From: Desulfobacteraceae bacterium
Lineage (GTDB): Bacteria; Desulfobacterota; Desulfobacteria; Desulfobacterales; SG8-13
DNA: 16,535 nt
Direction of reading: 5' to 3'
NCBI GenBank assembly: GCA_029287875.1
Contig: JARFQH010000107.1
Span: forward strand, 1 to 16,535
Shown: in pieces, positions 1 to 6,247 of the stretch
Numbering within the stretch: position 1 is the first letter of the stretch
Layout of the letters: every line of letters begins with the position of its first letter
Translations under genes and position numbers: made by a program
The notes under the pieces: generated by a model
Seen by the model: the letters and a program-made list of their open reading frames with translations, nothing else
What the model was told of the DNA's origin: nothing
Database searches by the model: none

Positions 1-150
1 AAGATACCGGGCCCGTCTACTGCGTTAAATCCCCCCACACGTAACCCCATATGAGAAGGTCGATGTGCCTTGTAGCCAAACCATACTCCGGCGCAATCGT
101 GTGGGATTATTTCTTACCGTGACCCTAAGATCGGGATCCTCTGGTTTCAT

Positions 151-213
151 AAAAAAAATCAATTTGCGCTGTGGCGGCCGGGCGTCTTGGCACCCGGCCG
201 CCACAGCGCAAAT
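151..213 (-). terminator. Rho-independent terminator after the PqqD-like gene
   Basis: A perfect inverted repeat with 21-bp arms (162-182 and 193-213) encloses a 10-base loop. The stem core is very GC-rich (GCGCTGTGGCGGCCGGG). On the minus strand the stem is followed after a few bases by eight consecutive T residues (158-151). The other side of the stem has no T tract, so it should act only on minus-strand transcripts. It starts 8 bp after the stop codon of the PqqD-like gene and therefore marks the end of the long minus-strand gene series. Confidence 0.9.
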
Positions 214-220
214 GTGAAAA

Positions 221-598
221 TCAACGCAATCCGATCAGGCCCCGTTTGCCCAGCTCGCGCAGAAACCGGGTAACGGCCAGTTCCGCTTCCCGTTGCTGCA
301 GTCGGTGTTTTGCGGCGAACTGACGGATCACATCGCGAACTCGGGTACCGCCGTCCAAAAGCTCCCAAACCTCGGTCCCCAAGGCATCCAGTTGCAGTTT
401 TTTAAGGTATGTGCCTTTGGGCTTTCGTCCCAACCGCCTGACAAATCCGGCCAACCACGGACGGGAGGTCACCGGATACGACAGCTGCAACTCGCCATTT
501 TCCGAGCGGGACTCCTCGACCCGATCGTTCTTGATCGGAGTACACTCGAGGGCGTCTTCACGGCTGGGCAGTCCGCTCTTTTTCTTTCTGCTAAGCAT
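221..598 (-). CDS. PqqD-like peptide-chaperone family protein
   Basis: 125 residues. The first ~37 residues are charged and look disordered. Residues ~40-125 fit the PqqD fold: a basic/aromatic stretch (RPWLAGFVRRLGRKP), a short strand, then LDALGTEVWELLDGGTRVRDVI, followed by helices ending in FLRELGKRGLIGL. The pattern 'L..LG..VW.LLDG..TV.dI...F' is the family hallmark. PqqD proteins form a winged-helix-like fold that binds ribosomal precursor peptides and presents them to radical-SAM enzymes; many stand-alone relatives are uncharacterised. No radical-SAM gene is visible here, so its partner is unknown. It is the last gene of the minus-strand series, 189 bp after the 302-residue gene and just before a strong terminator. 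The ATG start has a weak AGGG 6 bp upstream. Family assignment is fairly sure; function is not. Confidence 0.75.
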   Translation of the reverse strand: MLSRKKKSGLPSREDALECTPIKNDRVEESRSENGELQLSYPVTSRPWLAGFVRRLGRKPKGTYLKKLQLDALGTEVWELLDGGTRVRDVIRQFAAKHRLQQREAELAVTRFLRELGKRGLIGLR

Positions 599-657
599 TT
601 AGAACCCTGCGGGCTACTGCGATGCATGAAAATTCTGATGGAAGTTAAAGCGGTTTT

Positions 658-684
658 GTCAGTTAGGTCAGTTGTGTCAGTTAA
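658..684. repeat. Three tandem 9-bp units GTCAGTTNN
   Basis: GTCAGTTAG, GTCAGTTGT and GTCAGTTAA follow one another without gaps in the 189-bp interval between the PqqD-like gene and the 302-residue gene. The first seven bases are invariant and the last two vary. Nothing else in this interval looks coding on the minus strand. Confidence 0.7.
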
Positions 685-749
685 AGAATTTCATCGATTT
701 TACGTTAAGGCCACCACGGGTTACGGGTTCTGTGTTGTCAGGTTACCCT

Positions 750-784
750 GAGTTTCGAGTTTCCAGTTTCAAGTTTCTATTTTC
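750..784 (+). repeat. Heptamer tract A (NAGTTTC units)
   Basis: Five consecutive 7-bp units: GAGTTTC, GAGTTTC, CAGTTTC, AAGTTTC, TATTTTC. Positions 756-784 are identical over 29 bp to 4118-4146 (tract B). It lies 3 bp beyond the stop codon of the 302-residue gene. A related tract in the opposite orientation is at 3702-3736, so tracts A and C bracket the OPT-like plus 302-residue gene pair as an inverted repeat. Confidence 0.85.
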
Positions 785-787
785 GTG

Positions 788-1696
788 CTAAACTGTCGCA
801 TACGTTTTGCAGATCCCATCCAGAACCCCCGCTTCAATCGGCTGCCGGTCTTCCAACCGCACGCCGAGAATGCGGTTTTTATCCACTTCGTGCCACAACC
901 GCAGGCTGCGATAAAGGGGGTGCCGCTGAAGTCGCCGGTACAAACGAGGAAATAAACCGCTCGGGGACCCGTATTCCAGTTCTACGGTCAGCGGCGATCG
1001 CTTTTTAAACCTTACGGATCGGTTTGCGGACAGTCCGAGGCATCTCTGCTCGAAACCCTCCAAGCCGCCGTCCTTGAGGAGCACGGCCGCCGGACTCCAG
1101 CGCAGCAGTGTGAGCTGCGACTGCCGGTTTGTGAAAGACAGTTCGTAGGCACCGGCTTCGAATCGAAACCGCTTCAGGTGGTAGGTCGCCGGCACTTCGG
1201 CGACAATGTCGAAAACCGACCAGAAGGTTTTTCGGTCATCGGTGTGATCGTCAAAAGAGGCCAAAACCCGGTCGGCTTGCTTGAAAGGCCGCTGCCCAGT
1301 CGTCTCGAAGAATTGCAGCAAAACGGCCTTTCGGCAGCCGGGGCAGTAGAGTACGGCGCCTCGACCGCCGATGCTGTTGGTCTGCCAGGCAAATCCGAGA
1401 CTGTCGTAGCGCTCGATGGCCCGGGCCCAATCTGTCGGCAGCTTCTCTTCCCGCAAACTCCTGCGCAGCTGCCGCCCCTGGGAAGCGGCCAGGTGTTTGA
1501 GCTGGCTACGGAGTTTAAATTTTCCCTTCACCGGTGCCCACTTGACCTCCATTACCGGACCCCTGGGCGTTTCCAGCAACAGATAGCGGTGGCCGATTTT
1601 CCCGATTTCCCAATCCATCGGGGTATCGAAACGCACACCGTTCCAGGCGATTTGCCGCCATTTCATTGGCTCGGCATATTTGAAGCAATCGGCCAC
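788..1696 (-). CDS. Uncharacterised two-repeat protein (302 aa)
   Basis: 302 residues, no signal peptide or membrane segment seen, probably cytoplasmic. I do not recognise the family. The protein seems to be an internal duplication. Residues ~20-75 and ~162-220 share the pattern P-x2-[WY]-x-[IL] ... Y-x-L ... [VL]-[KR]-W-[AS]-P, for example VMEVKWAPV near 48-56 and LTLLRWSPA near 195-203. Each half ends in a similar [LV]D..[VIC]...[FY] helix (ADRVLASFDD, VLDGICKTYA). The first half also has a CxxC pair (YCPGCRK, 118-123). The GTG start is preferred because GGGAG lies 9 bp upstream; the next ATG, 10 codons in, has no such site. It begins 39 bp after the OPT-like gene, so the two are very likely cotranscribed, and it may be an accessory factor to that membrane protein (inference). 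Confidence 0.8.
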   Translation of the reverse strand: MADCFKYAEPMKWRQIAWNGVRFDTPMDWEIGKIGHRYLLLETPRGPVMEVKWAPVKGKFKLRSQLKHLAASQGRQLRRSLREEKLPTDWARAIERYDSLGFAWQTNSIGGRGAVLYCPGCRKAVLLQFFETTGQRPFKQADRVLASFDDHTDDRKTFWSVFDIVAEVPATYHLKRFRFEAGAYELSFTNRQSQLTLLRWSPAAVLLKDGGLEGFEQRCLGLSANRSVRFKKRSPLTVELEYGSPSGLFPRLYRRLQRHPLYRSLRLWHEVDKNRILGVRLEDRQPIEAGVLDGICKTYATV

Positions 1697-1705
1697 AATC
1701 TAGTG

Positions 1706-1710
1706 CTCCC
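1706..1710 (-). promoter_or_regulatory. Ribosome binding site that supports the GTG start
   Basis: GGGAG on the minus strand, 9 bp before the GTG at 1696. This favours the GTG over the internal ATG at 1666. Confidence 0.6.
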
Positions 1711-1735
1711 GGTGAAACCGTTTCTCTTGGGAGGA

Positions 1736-3697
1736 TCAGTACTGAAGGCTGCCGAGGCTTTTCAGAATCAGCGCAAAGCCCATCGCAAACATGCCGGTCA
1801 GCCCCATCCCGCATGAAAACCCGGCCAGCAGGACCGGTGCGTACTGCCGCCACATAGCCCCATAGCGCTTCAAAAAGAAAAACCGTCCCAGCAGGGCGCC
1901 AATCACCTCCAGTATAAACCCGTGCGGCGTCGACTGGCCCAGTCCACGAACCACGCCATAGATCAGAAGAACCGGCAGCCCCAGAACCGCCAGCAGAGCG
2001 TAGGTCACCAGCCCGAACAGCAAACCGCTCATCACGTAACTGCCCCGCAGGGCCTGAAAAAAAAGTGAGTTGCCCTCCAGGGTGGCGGTCTGCATCAGAA
2101 GAGTGTTCAGGGCCTGCAAATGCCAGAGTTCCTGGGCATAGGGGTAGTTGCTGGAGGGAATGGGGGCCAGGCGCCAGATAAACTGCGAAAACAGGAGACT
2201 GGCAATCATGACCACCGGGAAAACCACGATTTCGGCCTTGATGATGCCGCGCAGGCTGGTTCCGGTCAACTCGATTTCGCGGAATTGCACCGTGGCTTCG
2301 CCGTAGTTGTGGATCGGTATGGGCGCGTACCAGATTTCGATACCCTGGTAACCGAAGAATCTGGCGCCGGCTATGAAGCTGGCTTCCCGCACCAGTGGCA
2401 GGCTGACGAATTGACCGGCGATTCCTTCCATTCGGGCGGTGATGTAAGAGACAAGGGGGGTGTAAACAAAACCGTACCCGAGGAAGAAGATCCAGGGAAA
2501 GTTCGGCACCAGCCAGACGCATAGCCCTACATAAGAGAGGGTCGAGAACACATAAATCCCGATGGAAATCCAAATGTTGATATCGCCGCGCTCGGAATGC
2601 GAGCGGAACAGGTCCCTGAAGCTGCCTCTCTGCCCGGCTCCCTTTTCGCCAAAGGACCGCAGAACCGCCCATATGCCGATCGCGGCGATCGCAAGGCCGA
2701 GACCGATACCGAAGCTCATGTAAAAATCGAAATTATTGGCAAAAACCGTGTCGACCGTCCCCATGCCCTCGTGCCAGCGATACAGGATCCCGTGCCGAAA
2801 CAGGACCGGATTGGCCGCGATGGTGATGATCACGCCGATCAAGCCGCCGATAACCGCCCAGAAAGGAAGCACCATTCCGACGAACAAGAGGGTCAAATCC
2901 AGCTGAATTCCCGTCGCCACCGCCGGCAGCAACCGGTCCGTATAGTGCGTCAGTTCGATCCAGGGTATCGGGATGAGGCGGATCGGTTCCATGAGCAGCA
3001 GACCGGAGACGGTGGGCAAGAGCACATAAATGGCGCCGAACGTCAGGCCGATCATCCCACCGATGGAAAAAACCCGCCACTTCCAGCTCTTCTGCTTGTC
3101 CTCGGTCGATTCGGCAAGGGCCATCGTCCCCAAGGCACCCACCGGTGCCATGGGAAACGGCAGTTTTTCGACGTCCGAGGTGATGCGATAGAGGGTGTAC
3201 CCCAGTCCGAAACGATCGATGCGCTGTATGAGTTGGGTACCGAAGAGCAAAAGGATCGGTATCAACCAGTCCCGGTGGAAAAAGTTCCGTTGCACCAGGG
3301 ATTCCGAATCCGACAGCGGGGCGACCCAGCTCGGGATAAACTCCGTCAAGCCGAGCATGCGGGCAGCATCGGATTGCACCAGGTACTGATTCCACAACAG
3401 CCCCTGAAACGGCGTGGCCATGGCGGCACCGGCCATGTAGTAGAGCAGAAAAATCTCCTGTTGCTTCAATTCGGTGTAAGATCGCTTGGCCACTTCCGCG
3501 AACAGGATGATGGTCACCCAACGGGCAGCCGGACCGATACCGGTGCCGATCACGAGTTGCAGGTACATGCTGCCGGGCATCATCAGGAAGCCGATGAAAA
3601 TGGCTCCGATGACGGTCTTCCAGTCAAACCCTTCTTCAAAATGGTCCGGGGGTTTGAGCAGATCCCGATATTCCTGGAGTTCTTTATCGTCGTACAT
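1736..3697 (-). CDS. OPT-like polytopic membrane transporter (putative peptide transporter family)
   Basis: 653 residues with a short charged N-terminus (YDDKELQEYRDLLKPPDHFEEGFDW) and then about 14-16 hydrophobic segments. The start ('P..FeeGF.W.t..Ga.f.G..M.PGs.Yl.L..G.GiGpAa.WvTiIlF.EvakRs') matches bacterial membrane proteins commonly labelled 'peptide transporter' and distantly related to OPT oligopeptide transporters. A soluble-looking loop near residues 345-365 separates two membrane blocks. Conserved-looking loops include NNFDFYMSFGIGLG and EGIAGQFVSLPLVREASF. Substrate and direction of transport are unknown. It sits downstream of a second large membrane protein (DUF6785) and upstream of the two-repeat protein. 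The ATG at 3697 has no purine-rich ribosome site: inverted heptamer tract C starts only 5 bp before it, suggesting that the original leader was replaced by the repeat. Family confidence is good, function low. Confidence 0.8.
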   Translation of the reverse strand: MYDDKELQEYRDLLKPPDHFEEGFDWKTVIGAIFIGFLMMPGSMYLQLVIGTGIGPAARWVTIILFAEVAKRSYTELKQQEIFLLYYMAGAAMATPFQGLLWNQYLVQSDAARMLGLTEFIPSWVAPLSDSESLVQRNFFHRDWLIPILLLFGTQLIQRIDRFGLGYTLYRITSDVEKLPFPMAPVGALGTMALAESTEDKQKSWKWRVFSIGGMIGLTFGAIYVLLPTVSGLLLMEPIRLIPIPWIELTHYTDRLLPAVATGIQLDLTLLFVGMVLPFWAVIGGLIGVIITIAANPVLFRHGILYRWHEGMGTVDTVFANNFDFYMSFGIGLGLAIAAIGIWAVLRSFGEKGAGQRGSFRDLFRSHSERGDINIWISIGIYVFSTLSYVGLCVWLVPNFPWIFFLGYGFVYTPLVSYITARMEGIAGQFVSLPLVREASFIAGARFFGYQGIEIWYAPIPIHNYGEATVQFREIELTGTSLRGIIKAEIVVFPVVMIASLLFSQFIWRLAPIPSSNYPYAQELWHLQALNTLLMQTATLEGNSLFFQALRGSYVMSGLLFGLVTYALLAVLGLPVLLIYGVVRGLGQSTPHGFILEVIGALLGRFFFLKRYGAMWRQYAPVLLAGFSCGMGLTGMFAMGFALILKSLGSLQY

Positions 3698-3701
3698 AAT
3701 T

Positions 3702-3736
3702 GAAACTCGAAACTGGAAACTTGAAACTGGAAGCAG
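3702..3736 (-). repeat. Heptamer tract C (inverted NAGTTTC units)
   Basis: Plus-strand units GAAACTC, GAAACTG, GAAACTT, GAAACTG, GAAGCAG, which are minus-strand copies of the NAGTTTC unit in tracts A and B. The reverse complement shares TTCCAGTTTCAAGTTTC with both other tracts. It separates the four-helix-bundle gene from the OPT-like gene and replaces the usual ribosome-site region of the latter. Confidence 0.85.
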
Positions 3737-3754
3737 AAAGGCAGCGGTTCGATC

Positions 3755-4105
3755 CTATGTCTTGGTGCTCCTGATAAAAGCGTTTAGTTTCGGTCCCAGT
3801 TCATCGATGATATTTTTGTATCGATTGGCTTCTTCCGTGACTATTCCGCGACGGATCAACTTTCTCAACCAGGCCTTGGTCTCTTCGAAGGAGCCCCTGG
3901 CATAGCGGTAAAAAAGTTTACGTTCGGCAGGAGTGAACCTGCCGTATCCTTCGGCAAGGTTTGCCGAAATGCTGTCGGCCGCCCTGATGATCTGGTGCCC
4001 GACGGTTTTTTGGACCTTCAACGGCCATCGGTCGAAATCATACCATACCCTGTCGGACAGTTCTTCGGCCAATTTGTAAACGTCCAGTTCATAGACTTCT
4101 TTCAT
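3755..4105 (-). CDS. Four-helix-bundle protein (S23 / 23S rRNA-IVP family)
   Basis: 116 residues. The sequence follows the small four-helix-bundle family first described from intervening sequences in 23S rRNA genes: LDVYKLAEELSDRVWYDF, QIIRAADSISANLAEGYGR, KLFYRYARGSFEETKAWLRK, then a last helix NRYKNIIDELGPKLNAFIR. The central 'R.a.SI.aNiaEG.gR' and the 'A.gS..E....l' helix are the family hallmarks, and length is typical. The fold is shared with the accessory (Avd) proteins of diversity-generating retroelements, but no reverse transcriptase is present here. Cellular function is unknown for the family. Here it lies between two large membrane-protein genes in the same orientation, and is bordered on both sides by heptamer tracts in opposite orientations (3702-3736 and 4119-4146), so it looks like a cassette inserted into the operon. 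AGGG directly precedes the ATG, giving poor spacing. Confidence 0.85.
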   Translation of the reverse strand: MKEVYELDVYKLAEELSDRVWYDFDRWPLKVQKTVGHQIIRAADSISANLAEGYGRFTPAERKLFYRYARGSFEETKAWLRKLIRRGIVTEEANRYKNIIDELGPKLNAFIRSTKT

Positions 4106-4118
4106 CCCTAGCCCGTCC

Positions 4119-4146
4119 GAGTTTCCAGTTTCAAGTTTCTATTTTC
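4119..4146 (+). repeat. Heptamer tract B (NAGTTTC units)
   Basis: Four units GAGTTTC, CAGTTTC, AAGTTTC, TATTTTC. With one base of flank it is identical over 29 bp to 756-784. It overlaps the TGA stop codon of the DUF6785 gene by 2 bp and ends 13 bp before the four-helix-bundle start. Confidence 0.85.
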
Positions 4147-6202
4147 AGCCAGGAAACACCAAATAACTGGAATTGCGGAACAATCCGATGACCGCCCACG
4201 TGCCGGCCATGAAAAAATCACCGATAATCAACCCCACAAAGAACAACCGCACCCTTTTGAACAGCTGTACCCCTCCGTAGCGCATACAAAGGACATTACA
4301 CAGCCAGCCGACAAAGAAGCTGAACCAAAGGATTCGCATGGCGGAACTGTAGGTGACCAGGTAACCGATCGGGTGAATGGGCCACCAGTAAAACTGATGA
4401 TAACACACCACGAGCATCAGCATGACCACCGCCCCCACCAGAGAGAAAATCAGGACCCACTTGCCGCTGTGCATCGGCGATTCGATCAGGGTCTGGACAT
4501 TCTCGTATCCGGAAACCGTCGAACGGAGAGCCCAGTCCAGGTCGAGTTCCCGGATACCGAATTTGTAGCACAGGGTCAACATAGCAACGAACGACACCAC
4601 GACGGCCGCCATGATGGTGATCATGATGGCGCCGATGAGCATTTTCCTGGGATTCATCCGGTAGGTGACCTGCCCGGCATGCAGCAGGGACGGCATGAGA
4701 GACTCCCGCAGATCAAGAAACAACATCTTCTGGACCACGACACTGATCAGCAGCCCGATGCTCCCGAAAAACCGGGGACCGAAAATAAAGAGCAGGCCGT
4801 CCAAGGGCGCATCGGTAAGCGTGAAATAGGCGAGACCGCCCTGGCAGATCACGCGGCTGGCGACCAGCATCACCATAAAGCAAGCGCACACCACAAAAAA
4901 CGCCGGCAGCAGCGGCAAACCGAAATAGGCACACCAGCCGATGATGAGGACGGACCCCAGAAAAAAACCCCAGAAGGCAAACCGGGAGGAGGTCCACTCT
5001 GCATGGAAAGGATCGGGACGGCGCGACCGCACCGCATCGCGCAAGATACCCAGCAGATGATACCGCGCCAACCAGAATAGAAAGAGGAAAAAAACCGCGT
5101 AGGCCCCAATGGTCTGGGTCTCCTCGGGTCGTGAGAGGGTGGGGCCGAAGGTGATTCCCAGCGCTGCTTCCGGAATGTCGTAGCCCATAACGGCCAGGAG
5201 TCCGAAGAGCAGCCCGCCGATGATAAAAAACAACCAGCAGGACAGGGAAATCTGCATGGACGTCAAAAAAGCGAATCCGATGAAGGCCGGGTAGATGTAA
5301 ATCTTGAGTTTGTAAAAACCGGAAAAGAGGCCGTACTTTGGGAAATAGGGACCGGCCAGAATCAGGGTGGGGATCTGCGGCACGGATGGAACGTAGAAAT
5401 TGAGCCCGTTGATCAGGTGGAGGGCCACCGGAATCATTAAACCGGTCAGAAGAAACCGATCGGTCAGAAAGCGACCCAGAGCATTTCCGTCATAAGCCTC
5501 CTGCATGAGTTGCGGGACCCGCAGGAGAGGAAAGTTCATCCGTTCGCTCTCGATGGCCTGCCGGCTGAGGATATTGATCATGCAGAGCATCACGAAGTAG
5601 CAGGTGAAGATAAAGATCCCCCAGATCGCAATCGGCCGGGCCCAGGCGTCCCATGGGACCTGCTGAAACACTTGCCACCAGCTCATGCTGCGACCGCCGG
5701 CCAGACCGTCATACAGGGAAGAGACCGCTTCCGGGCTCTGGGGATAAAGACCGCCGGGAAGCAGCGGCAGGAGCTCCTCCGCCCAACGGCTTCCGAGACG
5801 GGCAAAGTGCTGGGGAGCGGTCAGGTTGATAAAAAACGTGCGCACCAGACCGGTGTAGGCGATTCCCGAGGCGATCACCATCAGGATCCAGATCAGCAGG
5901 AGTTCGCGGCCCGTCAATCCGTTCCATTTGGAAAAGACCTTTTTCAGGCCGTAAGTGACCAGCATCAACCAGAAGAGGATATAGAATGGCGCCAGGGGAA
6001 AATGCCCGCCGCCGAGCGGTGTTGCCGAGCGATACACGTTGTTGAACGGTGTAATGGCGCAGATCAGCATCGCCAGGAAGAAGCCGATCCAGAGGGCTCG
6101 CATGCGGATCGGCATCTCGTGTCCATCCGATAAGGTCGGTGCACTTAAGCCGTTGCCTGCACAGGCTTTACCGTTTTCGACGCGCGATTCGCTGTTTTCC
6201 AT
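4145..6202 (-). CDS. DUF6785/DUF6784 family polytopic membrane protein
   Basis: About 685 residues from this start, with roughly 13-15 hydrophobic segments. The N-terminal half (RALWIGFFLAMLICAITPFNN, 'GGGHFPLAPFYILFWL', LKIYIYPAFIGFAFLTSMQIS) fits DUF6785. The C-terminal part (QFYWWPIHPIGYLVTYS, LRYGG-like MRYGGVQLFKR, GLIIGDFFMAGTWAVIG) fits DUF6784. These domains occur together in one family of uncharacterised integral membrane proteins related to OPT-like transporters. The start is uncertain. A GTG at 6235 (12 bp after the upstream stop), the ATG at 6202 and an ATG at 6115 (just before the first membrane helix) are all in frame, and none has a clear ribosome site; 6202 is chosen as the first ATG. 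It directly follows the M28-FtsX fusion gene and is probably cotranscribed with it, so it may be a membrane partner of that ABC system (inference). Confidence 0.85.
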   Translation of the reverse strand: MENSESRVENGKACAGNGLSAPTLSDGHEMPIRMRALWIGFFLAMLICAITPFNNVYRSATPLGGGHFPLAPFYILFWLMLVTYGLKKVFSKWNGLTGRELLLIWILMVIASGIAYTGLVRTFFINLTAPQHFARLGSRWAEELLPLLPGGLYPQSPEAVSSLYDGLAGGRSMSWWQVFQQVPWDAWARPIAIWGIFIFTCYFVMLCMINILSRQAIESERMNFPLLRVPQLMQEAYDGNALGRFLTDRFLLTGLMIPVALHLINGLNFYVPSVPQIPTLILAGPYFPKYGLFSGFYKLKIYIYPAFIGFAFLTSMQISLSCWLFFIIGGLLFGLLAVMGYDIPEAALGITFGPTLSRPEETQTIGAYAVFFLFLFWLARYHLLGILRDAVRSRRPDPFHAEWTSSRFAFWGFFLGSVLIIGWCAYFGLPLLPAFFVVCACFMVMLVASRVICQGGLAYFTLTDAPLDGLLFIFGPRFFGSIGLLISVVVQKMLFLDLRESLMPSLLHAGQVTYRMNPRKMLIGAIMITIMAAVVVSFVAMLTLCYKFGIRELDLDWALRSTVSGYENVQTLIESPMHSGKWVLIFSLVGAVVMLMLVVCYHQFYWWPIHPIGYLVTYSSAMRILWFSFFVGWLCNVLCMRYGGVQLFKRVRLFFVGLIIGDFFMAGTWAVIGLFRNSSYLVFPG

Positions 6203-6247
6203 ATCGATATCTTTAATGGTGTGGATCGGGTTCACCGACGTCGGCGG

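Noticed and set aside
25..150. Open frame of 41 residues on the minus strand at the left edge, starting right after the terminator T tract
   Set aside because: No ribosome site, no recognisable family, and its ATG touches the terminator. I see nothing else supported in positions 1-150.
293..751. Plus-strand open frame of 152 codons
   Set aside because: Mostly antisense to the PqqD-like gene, then runs through the repeat-bearing gap; the amino-acid sequence shows no domain and the minus-strand gene has a clear family.
3755..4105. Diversity-generating retroelement suggested by the Avd-like fold of the four-helix-bundle protein
   Set aside because: No reverse transcriptase, template repeat or variable repeat is visible in the window.
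3702..4146. CRISPR array suggested by repeated short units
   Set aside because: Units are 7 bp, directly adjacent and without spacers; no cas genes are present.
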